Source of the DNA: Phycisphaerales bacterium
Lineage (GTDB): Bacteria; Planctomycetota; Phycisphaerae; Phycisphaerales; SM1A02
Direction of reading: 5' to 3'
Assembly (NCBI GenBank): GCA_029242715.1
Contig: JAQWTL010000032.1
Coordinates: forward strand, 43,522 to 107,521
Length of the DNA: 64,000 nt
The position numbers were made by a program, and so were the translations under genes. Of the stretch, positions 18,300 to 27,852 are shown one piece after another; the stretch's first letter is position 1; the number at the start of each line of letters is the position of its first letter. The notes beneath the pieces were generated by a model. That model saw only the letters and a list, made by a program, of their open reading frames with translations, searched no databases and was not told the DNA's origin.

Positions 18300-20793
18300 C
18301 ATGACCGGATTGGTCATCCTGCTGGGTTTGGTAGTTGTCGCCTGGCCCTTTCTGGCCATGGTCCTTCAATCTACTTCAGGCGAAAGCGGTGAATCACTGG
18401 TCATGCATGACCCGTGGACGCTCACTGTTCGAACAGTTGCCTGGTCACTGGGTATTGCAGTCGGTGCCATGTTGATCGGATGGCTGCCCGGTCAGGCATT
18501 GGGTGTGAGCATGCAACGCCAAAGGAACAGGTGCTTGCCAGGGAATCGAGTCAAGGGATTGGGTTTCCCCGTCCTCCTGGCGGCGATCCTTCTGCCATTA
18601 CTGATTCCTTCCTATGTCCTCTTCTATGCATGGTGGCAGACCTGGCCATCTGGAAGTTGGTTGTTTGATGCGCTTCAGCAGCGGGATTCCATCGGTCTGG
18701 GCCGCCGCTTTACGCTTGCCATGGCCTTGTTGTCCTGGTCCTGGCCGTTGGTGAGTCTGTGCGTGGCGCCTGCAGCAGCCACGTGGCCAAGATCACGTGG
18801 GGACCAGCTTGCCTCTGATGGCGCTTCAGTCTGGCAACGTGGCATGGCCAGGTTTCATCACGATCTTGGTGGATTGCTCCTTGGTGGTTTCCTTGTTGCA
18901 GCGTTCATCTTCGGTAACGTGATCTGCTTTGACCTCGCTGGTGTATTCACGGTTGGAAACGAGATGCGTGCGTTGGCAGCCATGCAGGCGGATCCTGCGC
19001 AGATGATCGTGGTATCACTGCCAGCTGCGGTCGCCGCCATCCTTGGCGCCACGATCACATGGTGTGCCATGGGGCGACCAGTTGATGATGCCTCCATGCC
19101 CTTGAATGCAAACAGGCCGCTTGTTCTGGTGGCCACGTCATTGATCTGGAGCGTGACGGCTCTGGTACCGTCCATTCTGATCATCACGAATCTTGATAGC
19201 AAAGCATTTGAACTGTGGGCAGCGCATGGACCAGCGATTGCAAGGGATGCCTTGCATGCGATCATTCTTGGTGTTCTGGTCTGCATTGTGTTCTTTGGTC
19301 TTCTCCATTTGCTTCGAGCTCCCACAAAAGCATGGAGAGGTGTGGGGGTATTCATCTCGATCCCATGGATTGTGATGTTGCTGGCACCAGGCTCATTGGT
19401 TGCTGCAGCCATCCTTGCAGGCATTGCCATGTTGCCTTCTTCGAGTGTTCAGGGGTGGTTGCTTCGAAGCGGGGCCGCGTTGATCATCGGCTGGCTGGCG
19501 AAGTTCGGCGGGATTGCGGCACTCGTAGCTCGCTGGGTCTGCAGATCTGAACCAGTTCCGCTCCAGGATCTCCGACGCATGCATGGAGGTGGTTGGCACA
19601 CAGAAGGGCCACGAACCTGGTTTGCAGCTGCAGCAGTCACCGTGATAACCGCCTTGTTGGCATTGGGGGAGATCCCGATCTCGATGAGATTGTCGCCCCC
19701 GGCATCTTCTCCTCCCTTGAGCGTGACCCTTCTCAATGCGATGCATTACCAGCGGCCGGAGACCGTCATCGCAGTCCTGGCGATGCTCATCATCATTGGT
19801 GTCATTGTGGCGTTCGCAATTGGCTTGCTCGCGCGTGGCGGCTTGAAATGGGGACGCTCCACAGGGGGAATGACGGCCTGCTTGCTTCTCTGCTTTTCGA
19901 TGATCACGATGTTCGGATGCTCAGAGTCAGAGTCAGATGTGCCCGTACTTGATGTCAAGGCAGTGATCGGTGGACCAGGTCGTTCAACGGGACGGTTCGA
20001 TTACCCCCGGGCGATGACGGTTGATCAGAACAACGGTGACATCTACGTCGTTGAAAAAAGTGGACGTGTACAGCGACTGGATGCCAGTGGTCATCCGTTG
20101 GCAGACTGGATGATGCCACGAGTCGAACGTGGACGACCCACCGGGATCAGTCTCGGGCCCCAAGGCAATGTCTGGGTTCCAGATACGCACGAGCACCGTG
20201 TGATGATCTATACGCCAGACGGAGAATTACTCAAATCGTTTGGCAGTTATGGCGAAGGGCCGGGTCAGTTCATCTACCCAACGGATATCGCATTCGGTCC
20301 TGATGGAATGGTCTACGTATCTGAATACGGCGGCAATGATCGCATTCAGGTCTTTACCCAGGATGGTGAGTGGGTCAGGACGCTGGGGGGACCAGGTGTT
20401 GGCCCAGGTTTCTTTGACCGGCCACAATCGATCGTGATGGGAAGTGATGGGCAGACTCTGCTTGTGGCAGATTCACGAAATCGAAGGATCCAGGAAGTTG
20501 ATGTCATCACGGGAGAGGGGAAGATCATTCTTCAGGGATCACCCGGGCAGCTTCTGTCGATTCCCTTCGGATTGATCCAGCAGGAGGATGGGGTTCTCCT
20601 GGTCACGGACATTGGTTCCAACTGTGTCCTGGAACTCGATTCCAGTGGCAGGATCCTCCAGGCCAAGGGGGGTTGGGGGTGGGGAACTGGCCAACTTCGT
20701 GATCCATGGGCCCTGGCTCAGCAAGGTGATGGGACCCTTGTTCTGGACAGCGGGAACAACCGGATCCTCCTATTGGACATCAAGCAGCCCTGA
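18286..20793 (+). CDS. ABC permease fused to an NHL beta-propeller
   Basis: An 835-residue chain with two unlike halves. Residues 1-525 are a hydrophobic double permease unit, about 12 membrane segments, of the FbpB/ThiP type; an EAA-like loop (LASDGASVWQRGMARFHHDLGG) is seen in the first half and is degenerate in the second. After GLKWGRSTGG comes MTACLLLCFSMITMFGC (from residue 529), which reads like a lipoprotein signal peptide. About 290 residues of NHL repeats then follow (RFDYPRAMTVD, GPGQFIYPTDIAFGPDGMVYVSE, DRPQSIVM, LRDPWALAQ), giving roughly six blades. There is no stop codon at the junction. ATG 19870 could start a separate 307-residue lipoprotein; AGGGGG lies just before it but at very short spacing. 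It overlaps the binding-protein gene by 14 bases. Confidence 0.85.
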   Translation: MLRRSMTGLVILLGLVVVAWPFLAMVLQSTSGESGESLVMHDPWTLTVRTVAWSLGIAVGAMLIGWLPGQALGVSMQRQRNRCLPGNRVKGLGFPVLLAAILLPLLIPSYVLFYAWWQTWPSGSWLFDALQQRDSIGLGRRFTLAMALLSWSWPLVSLCVAPAAATWPRSRGDQLASDGASVWQRGMARFHHDLGGLLLGGFLVAAFIFGNVICFDLAGVFTVGNEMRALAAMQADPAQMIVVSLPAAVAAILGATITWCAMGRPVDDASMPLNANRPLVLVATSLIWSVTALVPSILIITNLDSKAFELWAAHGPAIARDALHAIILGVLVCIVFFGLLHLLRAPTKAWRGVGVFISIPWIVMLLAPGSLVAAAILAGIAMLPSSSVQGWLLRSGAALIIGWLAKFGGIAALVARWVCRSEPVPLQDLRRMHGGGWHTEGPRTWFAAAAVTVITALLALGEIPISMRLSPPASSPPLSVTLLNAMHYQRPETVIAVLAMLIIIGVIVAFAIGLLARGGLKWGRSTGGMTACLLLCFSMITMFGCSESESDVPVLDVKAVIGGPGRSTGRFDYPRAMTVDQNNGDIYVVEKSGRVQRLDASGHPLADWMMPRVERGRPTGISLGPQGNVWVPDTHEHRVMIYTPDGELLKSFGSYGEGPGQFIYPTDIAFGPDGMVYVSEYGGNDRIQVFTQDGEWVRTLGGPGVGPGFFDRPQSIVMGSDGQTLLVADSRNRRIQEVDVITGEGKIILQGSPGQLLSIPFGLIQQEDGVLLVTDIGSNCVLELDSSGRILQAKGGWGWGTGQLRDPWALAQQGDGTLVLDSGNNRILLLDIKQP

Positions 20794-20849
20794 TCCCATG
20801 GTGAAGGTCATTGCGGGGGTATGATCAGGCCTGGCCTCTAGCTGGCCAG

Positions 20850-23816
20850 GTGAGCCTGATTCCACTCTTGCCAATCTACTTCGAACAACCCGGTTGGCTG
20901 CTGCTGGTCCTGTTGCTGATCCCTTCATGGTGGTGGCTGACACGCAGTCGAGAGGCCTTTGGCCCAGGGCGGTGGATCCTCATCGGGCTCACACGAAGTG
21001 TTCTGATCCTGGTTCTCGCAGTAGCTCTTGCGGAGCCCATCCTGCAGTCGCGTGCAAGTGATCTGACCGTCGCGGTCATCGTGGACCGAAGCCGGTCCAT
21101 GCCACGCAGTGGATTGGATCGAGCAATGGACTGGATGGAGGATGCGGCCAGCGGTCCTGCTCGACTGCCAAGTGACCGAATGGCTGTCATACAAGTCGGG
21201 CGTGATGCGGTCCCGACGGCAATGCCGGATCCGGCTTCGGTCATGAGTCTCAACAACGGGCCGGCCGATATCACCGAGACGAATCTAGCCAGGGGCATTG
21301 AGCTGGCCAAGGGTTTGTTTCCACGGGACAGCGCCAGTCGGATCGTACTTGTGAGTGATGGCAACGAAACCATCGGCAATCTTGAGACGGCCGCTGACAT
21401 GGCACGCGAAAGCGGGATTCCGATCGATGTGCTTCCCGTCGAGTATTCCTATGAGGACGAAGTCCTGTTCGACCGTTTGATGGCGCCCTCACATGCCCGA
21501 ATGGGCCAATCGCTGGAGTTGCGATTGGTACTCAGGAGTCGTGGTCCGACCTCCGGACGACTCATGCTTGAGCAGGACGGCGCGCTGGTGGATCTCAATG
21601 GTGATGATGAGGGGCATGCTCTTCCCTTGAAACTCGCAGGTGGTCTGCATGTTGAACGCATCACAGTGGAGAGTGGAGATCCGGGTCCGGTGCAGTTTCA
21701 GGCGACCTTCGAGCCGGATCCTGGAACCGGCGATCGAATTGCAGCCAATAACACGGCTTCGGCAGTGACGATGGTTTCTGGTTCTGGTTCGGTCTTGATC
21801 ATCGATGATGGGTCTGGGGGAGGTCGTGCCTTGGAGGAGGCACTCAACCAGGTTGGTATTGCCACCAGAAACATGCCGCCTTCGGCCATGGAACCCGGTG
21901 TTGTCGGAATGCTGGGGTACGACATGATCGCCTTGGTTGGAGTTCCACGTTGGTCCTTTACGGACATGCAAGTGCGTGATCTCCATGCCTATGTGCATGA
22001 CACGGGTGGTGGTCTGCTGGTGACCGGCAGCCCGGAAGGGCTTGGTGCAGGTGGTTGGATTGGTTCTGCCCTTGAGCCAGCCATACCACTGGAACTGGAT
22101 CCTCCAGCTGAGCGGCAGATCGTGAAGGGTGCACTGGCAATCATTGTCCACTCATGTGAAATGCCTCAGGGGAACTACTGGGGGCATCGAGTTGCCGAGG
22201 CCGCGATCGAGACACTCAATGCTTCTGATGAAGTTGGAATCATTGAGAAAGGGGCTGGCCAGGAAGCTGCATGGGTTCTGCCGATGCAGGTTGTCGGAAA
22301 CCGCAAGATCGCACTGGCGGCAGCTCGGCAGTTGACCTTTGGTGACATGCAGATGTTCGAGCCATCGATGTCTGCTGCACTGGAAGGCGTAATGAAGGTT
22401 GATGCCGGACAGCGTCATGTGATCATCATTTCAGATGGTGATCCGTCGCCTCCATCCGCATCATTGATCAACGAATATGCTGCCAAGAAGGTGACGTGTT
22501 CCACAGTCATGGTCGGTGGCCACGGGAACAATCCACAGCATGCCGCCATCATGCAGCGCATCGCATCAATGACAGGCGGCACTTTCTACAAGGTGGATGA
22601 TCCGAGCAAACTGCCTCAGATCTTCATCAAGGAAGCACGCGTAGTGAGTCGGTCGCTGATCCAGGAGGGCGACTTCCAATCGACGATCATGGACAGCCAG
22701 TCAGGGCCCATGCAGGGCATCAGCAAGGTGCCTGACTTGGGGGGATACGTATTGACGGCGCCGCGTGAAGGGTTGGCACGAATCGGTATCACGATCAAGA
22801 ATGAAACACATGGCGATCCGCTCTATGCCTGGTGGAATTACGGCCTTGGCCGCGTGTCTACATTTACGAGCGATGTTTCGGCCCTCTGGGCCTCCCAGTG
22901 GCTCGCGTGGCCTCGCTTTGGTGCCTTCTGGGAACAGGGTGCTCGATGGTTGATGCGTTCGTCGTCATTGAGTGACTTCGACATGAGCATCAAGGACGAG
23001 GGCGGAGGGGTGTTCGTCGTGGACTTGATGGCGCTCGATTCGGATGCTGCCTTCCTGAACTTCCTGAAGAGCAAGGCCGTTGTGATTGCGCCTGATGGTT
23101 CAACTTCCAGCATGGATCTCCAGCAGATGGGGCCTGGCCAATACCGTGGAGAGTTCCGGCAGAGACAGGCGGGCACATCTGTTGTCAATGTCAATTTCAT
23201 CGGACGCGACGTCGATGGAGAGGTTGTTCAGGGAAATGTTCAGGCTGCGGTGAGCAGGGCCTACTCCGATGAGTACCGAGATCTGGTCGACAATGCAGTC
23301 ATGCTGCGGCGGGTAGCGGAACGAACTGGTGGTCGTGTTCTGTCAATGGATGATGCTGTTGCAACGGATCTCTTCGATCGCGATTCAATCGTCATGCCTT
23401 CCACTGCACGCGCGGCATGGACGACACTCGCGATCATCGCCGCCATTCTCCTGGTGCTGGATGTCGCACTGCGCCGGCTGGCCGTCGACCCGGAACGCGT
23501 GCGAGAAACATTGGCGAAGGCCTCGGCTCGCCGCGATCGCACAGGAGACGCCTCACTGTCAGCATGGCGTCGCACCAAGCGTGCGGCTCGAAGTCGCACC
23601 ACCATGAAACGCCAGGCCGCTGTTGAGGGTCAGGTTGATGTTCAGGCTGGTGCCGATCTGCCAGTCGAGTCTCCTGGCAAGACCAAGCCTTCCAGTCCAA
23701 AGGCGCCTGAATCCAGTTCGGGGCAGGAGGACGATGGCATGACAAGTCGCCTCAAGGCGGCGCGTGACCGAGCCAGGAAACAAGGGCTTGGTGGACTTGG
23801 GGATGAAGACCAATGA
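20850..23816 (+). CDS. Large VWA membrane protein with GATase1-like middle domain
   Basis: A BatA/BatB-like protein of about 988 residues. It begins with LLPIYFEQPGWLLLVLLLIPSWW and a second membrane helix (LTRSVLILVLAVALAEPIL). A first VWA domain carries the MIDAS motif DRSRSMP; a mixed region then leads to a GATase1-like domain (VLIIDDGSGGGRALEEALNQ, DTGGGLLVTGSPEGLGAGGW). A second VWA-like segment has HVIIISDGDPSPP, then Ig-like strands, a final membrane helix and a long basic C-terminal tail. GTG 20850 is my choice; TTG 20811 extends it by 13 residues. It overlaps the MoxR gene by 4 bases, as in stress or envelope-associated MoxR operons. Confidence 0.85.
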   Translation: MSLIPLLPIYFEQPGWLLLVLLLIPSWWWLTRSREAFGPGRWILIGLTRSVLILVLAVALAEPILQSRASDLTVAVIVDRSRSMPRSGLDRAMDWMEDAASGPARLPSDRMAVIQVGRDAVPTAMPDPASVMSLNNGPADITETNLARGIELAKGLFPRDSASRIVLVSDGNETIGNLETAADMARESGIPIDVLPVEYSYEDEVLFDRLMAPSHARMGQSLELRLVLRSRGPTSGRLMLEQDGALVDLNGDDEGHALPLKLAGGLHVERITVESGDPGPVQFQATFEPDPGTGDRIAANNTASAVTMVSGSGSVLIIDDGSGGGRALEEALNQVGIATRNMPPSAMEPGVVGMLGYDMIALVGVPRWSFTDMQVRDLHAYVHDTGGGLLVTGSPEGLGAGGWIGSALEPAIPLELDPPAERQIVKGALAIIVHSCEMPQGNYWGHRVAEAAIETLNASDEVGIIEKGAGQEAAWVLPMQVVGNRKIALAAARQLTFGDMQMFEPSMSAALEGVMKVDAGQRHVIIISDGDPSPPSASLINEYAAKKVTCSTVMVGGHGNNPQHAAIMQRIASMTGGTFYKVDDPSKLPQIFIKEARVVSRSLIQEGDFQSTIMDSQSGPMQGISKVPDLGGYVLTAPREGLARIGITIKNETHGDPLYAWWNYGLGRVSTFTSDVSALWASQWLAWPRFGAFWEQGARWLMRSSSLSDFDMSIKDEGGGVFVVDLMALDSDAAFLNFLKSKAVVIAPDGSTSSMDLQQMGPGQYRGEFRQRQAGTSVVNVNFIGRDVDGEVVQGNVQAAVSRAYSDEYRDLVDNAVMLRRVAERTGGRVLSMDDAVATDLFDRDSIVMPSTARAAWTTLAIIAAILLVLDVALRRLAVDPERVRETLAKASARRDRTGDASLSAWRRTKRAARSRTTMKRQAAVEGQVDVQAGADLPVESPGKTKPSSPKAPESSSGQEDDGMTSRLKAARDRARKQGLGGLGDEDQ

Positions 23817-24883
23817 GCCGTACCGTTCTGGAATGGGATCCGTCGGATCTGGAGAGTGTCCGTGAAGCCTGCCATCAGGCCAGGCGGCAATTCACCCAGT
23901 TGCGAGCGGAGATCGGCCGGGTCATCGTCGGTCAGCAGCAGGTCGTTGATGAAACACTTGTCGCGCTGTTTGCAGGAGGACATGTACTGCTTGAAGGCGT
24001 GCCTGGTCTGGGCAAGACGCTGCTGGTCCGGACAATTGCAGAGGCTCTGGAGCTTGATTTCGCACGCATTCAATTCACGCCGGATGTCATGCCTGCAGAT
24101 GTAACAGGTACGACTCTTGTCGTAGAGCATGAAAGCCGAAGGCAGCGAGAAATCGTATTCAGACCAGGTCCGATCTTTCACCAGCTGGTGCTTGCAGACG
24201 AAATCAATCGTGCCACACCCAAGAGCCAGTCCGCACTGCTGGAAGCCATGCAGGAAAGGACGGTGACGACCGGTGGCGAGACTCGTTCATTGCCGGACCC
24301 CTTCTTCGTGCTGGCTACTCAGAACCCTGTTGAGCAGGAAGGCACGTACCCGCTCCCTGAAGCACAGCTTGATCGATTCCTCTTCAAGGTCGAAGTGCCA
24401 GGAGTCGGGCGGGAAGATCTCAACGAGATCCTCTCACGTACTACAGGGGAAAGCTCGCCTGCCGCTCGACCTCAATTGGATGGGGAGTTCCTCTTGTCGG
24501 CTCGTCGACTGATGAGAGACGCGATTGTGGCACCACATGTCCAGGATTATGCCATCCGACTGGTGCTGGCTACGCATCCATCTCATCCGACATTTTCCGA
24601 ATCACTCGAACGCTACGTCAATCTCGGCTCCAGTCCTCGTGGCGCACAGTCGCTTGTGACGGCGTCCAAGGTTCTGGCGGTTGCTGATGGGCGATACGCC
24701 GCTTCCATCGATGACATTCGACGTGTGGCTCCAGCAGCGCTTCGTCACAGGCTGGGGCTCACATTTGAGGCAGGCACTGATGGCGTCAGTGGAACGGACC
24801 TGGTCATGTCCCTGATCCGGGATGTTCCAGTAGAAGCACCGATGGATGATGAGGCCCCGCGCGGCAGCGAGGAGGCGGCATGA
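23813..24883 (+). CDS. MoxR-family AAA+ ATPase
   Basis: MoxR ATPases act as chaperones that assemble or activate VWA-domain partners. Walker A is GVPGLGKT (62-69), Walker B and the arginine-rich sensor region read LVLADEINRATPKSQSALLEAM (about 124-145), and LATQNPVEQEGTYPLPEAQLDRF is the family signature. The length of 356 residues is slightly long because of an N-terminal extension of about 35 residues. Both ends overlap neighbours by 4 bases, placing it between two VWA proteins and a DUF58 protein, the usual partner set. Confidence 0.94.
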   Translation: MSRTVLEWDPSDLESVREACHQARRQFTQLRAEIGRVIVGQQQVVDETLVALFAGGHVLLEGVPGLGKTLLVRTIAEALELDFARIQFTPDVMPADVTGTTLVVEHESRRQREIVFRPGPIFHQLVLADEINRATPKSQSALLEAMQERTVTTGGETRSLPDPFFVLATQNPVEQEGTYPLPEAQLDRFLFKVEVPGVGREDLNEILSRTTGESSPAARPQLDGEFLLSARRLMRDAIVAPHVQDYAIRLVLATHPSHPTFSESLERYVNLGSSPRGAQSLVTASKVLAVADGRYAASIDDIRRVAPAALRHRLGLTFEAGTDGVSGTDLVMSLIRDVPVEAPMDDEAPRGSEEAA

Positions 24884-25803
24884 GTCGGTTTGGACAAGGG
24901 GATGGACCCACGACGATCGAGGACCTGATGGGCGGTGGTCTCATGTCCCGACTGGACAGGCTGGATGTCTTGTCTCGCAAGATCTTCAGTGGGAAGGTTC
25001 ATGGAGAGCGACGCAGCCGTCGAAGAGGACAGAGTGTCGACTTTGCCGACTATCGCCCCTACTCGGCTGGTGATGATCTTCGATTCGTCGATTGGAACAT
25101 CTATGCAAGGCTCGAGACGCTCTTTCTGAAGTTGTTTCTTGAGGAAGAGGATCTTTCGCTGGCCATTGCTGTTGATACCAGTCCGTCAATGGATTGGGGC
25201 GGTCCGAACAAACTCGGATTCTGCAAGAGACTGGCGATGTCACTGGGCTATATCGGATTGGTCAATCAGCATCGTGTCAGTCTCTTTGGATTCGATGGTG
25301 ATGGGGTCAACCCTCTGACCTCGCTGCGAGGCCGACGTCGCACCAGAGAGATGGCCACATGGTTGCTTTCCCTGTCCGCCGGAGCGCCGGGTGGAATGGA
25401 AGAGGCCATGCGATCCATTGCCCTGGGGCGCAGAGGGCGGGGTGTTCTCATCGTTCTTTCCGACTTCCTTGAACCCGATGGTTATGACGCTGGATTGCGT
25501 TATGTCACGGGTGGGGGTGACGACGTCTTCTGCATCCAGGTATTGGCCCCGGATGAACTGGACCCAGCTTCACGTGGATTGTCAGGCGACGTCCGGCTGC
25601 GAGACATGGAGACCGGCGAGGATTGCGAGATCACGGTGACGCCGGCATTACTCAGGACCTATCGCGAGCGACTGGATGCCTTCTGCAACGGCTTGCGTGA
25701 TTGGTGCACTCGACGAGGGCTTGGTCATCTCGCGATTGGAACCGATGTCGACATGGAAGTTCTGCTGGTCGAATACCTGCGGAAACAGGGGCTGCTGCAA
25801 TGA
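24880..25803 (+). CDS. DUF58 domain protein
   Basis: A 307-residue protein of the DUF58 family, which has a VWA-like fold and accompanies MoxR. The signature block is DFADYRPYSAGDDLRFVDWN (53-72), preceded by a basic RRSRRRGQS segment. AVDTSPSMDWG (about 96-106) is a MIDAS-like site. No membrane helix is visible, unlike its neighbours, so it is probably cytoplasmic and bridges MoxR to the membrane VWA proteins. It is joined to the genes on both sides by 4-base overlaps. Confidence 0.93.
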   Translation: MSRFGQGDGPTTIEDLMGGGLMSRLDRLDVLSRKIFSGKVHGERRSRRRGQSVDFADYRPYSAGDDLRFVDWNIYARLETLFLKLFLEEEDLSLAIAVDTSPSMDWGGPNKLGFCKRLAMSLGYIGLVNQHRVSLFGFDGDGVNPLTSLRGRRRTREMATWLLSLSAGAPGGMEEAMRSIALGRRGRGVLIVLSDFLEPDGYDAGLRYVTGGGDDVFCIQVLAPDELDPASRGLSGDVRLRDMETGEDCEITVTPALLRTYRERLDAFCNGLRDWCTRRGLGHLAIGTDVDMEVLLVEYLRKQGLLQ

Positions 25804-27788
25804 GCCTGCTGACACCCTGGGCTGGTTTCTTTCTGCTGGTGGGTGTGATTCCGCCCTTGCTTCTGCTGTACTTCCTCAAGTTGCGGCGGCGTACGTTGCC
25901 CATCTCAAGCACGATGCTGTGGTTCTCATCCACGGCCGATCTGCAGGCAAACTCGCCATTCCAGAGATTGCGAAGGAACCTTCTGCTTCTTCTGCAGTTG
26001 ATCATCCTTCTTTTACTCATACTGGCGATCATGCAGCCAAGGATGGAGGGGCCTCGTGGTGCCGGTGGACGGACAGTCCTTCTGATCGATCGATCTGGCT
26101 CGATGACCGCGACGGATGCAACGGCCTCTGGAGATACGCGCCTGGAACGCGCCATCGAACTGGCACATGAGGCCATTGATCGACTTCACCCCGGGGGCCT
26201 GTTTACAAGCGGTGATGGCGAAACGATGGTGATCGCGTTTGGTGAGACGGCTGAAATCATTCAGCCGTTTACCAACTCCAGAGCCCAACTGATTGCGGCC
26301 ATAGATCGCATTGAGCCAACCCATGGTGAAAGCCACCTGGGAGAAGCGCTTCAGTTGGCCCGCGTCTACTCGATCAATACGAATCCGGATAATCCCGATT
26401 CACCTGCGGTTGTTCCTGCAAGCCTGGAACTTTTCAGTGATGGCCGCCTGTCTGATCTTGAGGATCAGGTTCTCCGCGGGGAGACAATGACCTTTCATCG
26501 ATTAGGTGAAGTCGACTCAGTCAACCTCTCCGTGCTGCAACTGGCAGCGGATCGTCCCTGGGAATCACCCTCTGCAATCGAGGTTTTCTCTTCGCTGGGC
26601 AACTTCACAACCGAGGATCGTCGTGTTGATGTGCAGTTGTCCGTAGATGGGGTTGTTCGATCGATCCAGGAAGTCGAGATCCCGGCATCTGTTGATGGCA
26701 AGCCTGGGCGTCGGAGTCTGGTGTTTGCACCATTCAAACTGTCAAGAGGCGCTGTGATCGAGGTTGCTTTGCTTGGAGAGGATGCCTTGGCTACCGATGA
26801 CACGGCTGTCCTGGTCGTCCCACCTCCTCGTCAGCTCAAAGTGGCATTGGTCAGCGAAGATCGCCAACTCATGGCGCGATTGCTCGGAGGATTCGGGCTT
26901 GCAAAGCTGGAACTCTTCACGCCAGCCCAGTGGGCAAATCGGGAAGAGTCTGACGCATGGGATGTCGTCGTGTTTGATGCGGTTGAGCCACCGTCGGCAT
27001 TACAGATGCCGATGCTGACGCTCGGTTCGGCGCCACCTTCCAAGGAATTGAAGGTGTATGGGCGACAGGAGGAGTCGCAGGTTGCCTTGCAGTCGAAGGA
27101 ATCACATCCGGTGATGCAGCATGTCGATGTTGATTCGCTGTTCGTGCAGGAGTCGGAATCCATACAACCATCAGAATCTGTGGAAGTACTTCTCGAGGGA
27201 AGCCGGACTCCATTGATCATGGCATGGGATGAGGGCGGAGCGTCGCGGCTGCACGTCGCATTCGATCCAATTCAATCCACCTGGCCTTATGAGCCTGGTT
27301 TCGTAGCGTTCCTCTACAACACGATCGACTGGTTGGGGCACAGCAACGAGGCCCTGGTTCAACAGCAGGCGTTGCCTGGATCGATGTTTTCTTTTCAGGT
27401 GGGGGCGGGCAACCAGGACGTGACGCTCGTCAGGCCCGATGGTTCCACTCGGTCCTTGACCGCCGATGCCAATGGCCTGGTGACCTATGGTCCAGTGGAC
27501 TTGTCGGGTCTCCATGTCCTTGAATATGAAGAAGGTGAAAGTCCTGGTTTGCGTCGGTCGGTTCTGTTCCCATCCATCAGAGAATCGAATATCCGTCCCA
27601 GTGAATCAATCACGCTCGGACAGGACTCCGTCGTGGCAACAACGGGTGAAGCTCGTGCGTATGTTCCCCTCTGGCCATGGGCGATTGGAATCGCGGTTCT
27701 GGTGCTCATGCTTGAATGGTGGATCTGGAGTAATCGAATGGGTGGCAGCCGTCTGCGATCAAGAACGAATCCAATTGGTTCGTCATGA
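25800..27788 (+). CDS. BatA-like VWA membrane protein
   Basis: A 662-residue protein. FFLLVGVIPPLLLLYFLKLRRRTLPISSTMLW is the N-terminal BatA motif, a second helix lies at about 60-80, and a VWA domain with MIDAS LIDRSGSM follows. The rest is a beta-rich extracytoplasmic region. The C-terminus has a membrane helix (LWPWAIGIAVLVLMLEWWIW) and a basic tail. ATG 25800 is chosen because it overlaps the previous stop codon (ATGA); the longer upstream frame lies inside the DUF58 gene. This closes a four-gene VWA-MoxR-DUF58-VWA operon. The substrate or envelope process it serves is unknown. Confidence 0.9.
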   Translation: MSLLTPWAGFFLLVGVIPPLLLLYFLKLRRRTLPISSTMLWFSSTADLQANSPFQRLRRNLLLLLQLIILLLLILAIMQPRMEGPRGAGGRTVLLIDRSGSMTATDATASGDTRLERAIELAHEAIDRLHPGGLFTSGDGETMVIAFGETAEIIQPFTNSRAQLIAAIDRIEPTHGESHLGEALQLARVYSINTNPDNPDSPAVVPASLELFSDGRLSDLEDQVLRGETMTFHRLGEVDSVNLSVLQLAADRPWESPSAIEVFSSLGNFTTEDRRVDVQLSVDGVVRSIQEVEIPASVDGKPGRRSLVFAPFKLSRGAVIEVALLGEDALATDDTAVLVVPPPRQLKVALVSEDRQLMARLLGGFGLAKLELFTPAQWANREESDAWDVVVFDAVEPPSALQMPMLTLGSAPPSKELKVYGRQEESQVALQSKESHPVMQHVDVDSLFVQESESIQPSESVEVLLEGSRTPLIMAWDEGGASRLHVAFDPIQSTWPYEPGFVAFLYNTIDWLGHSNEALVQQQALPGSMFSFQVGAGNQDVTLVRPDGSTRSLTADANGLVTYGPVDLSGLHVLEYEEGESPGLRRSVLFPSIRESNIRPSESITLGQDSVVATTGEARAYVPLWPWAIGIAVLVLMLEWWIWSNRMGGSRLRSRTNPIGSS

Positions 27789-27852
27789 ACAGCAGGAAAC
27801 GCTTCAAGTCGGCCCATGGGCTACAGTATGAACTTCGATCAGAGGAGATGAC

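Noticed and set aside
19860..19880. Two separate genes for the permease and NHL parts
   Set aside because: No stop codon lies between them and the possible internal ribosome site is too close to ATG 19870; kept as an alternative only.
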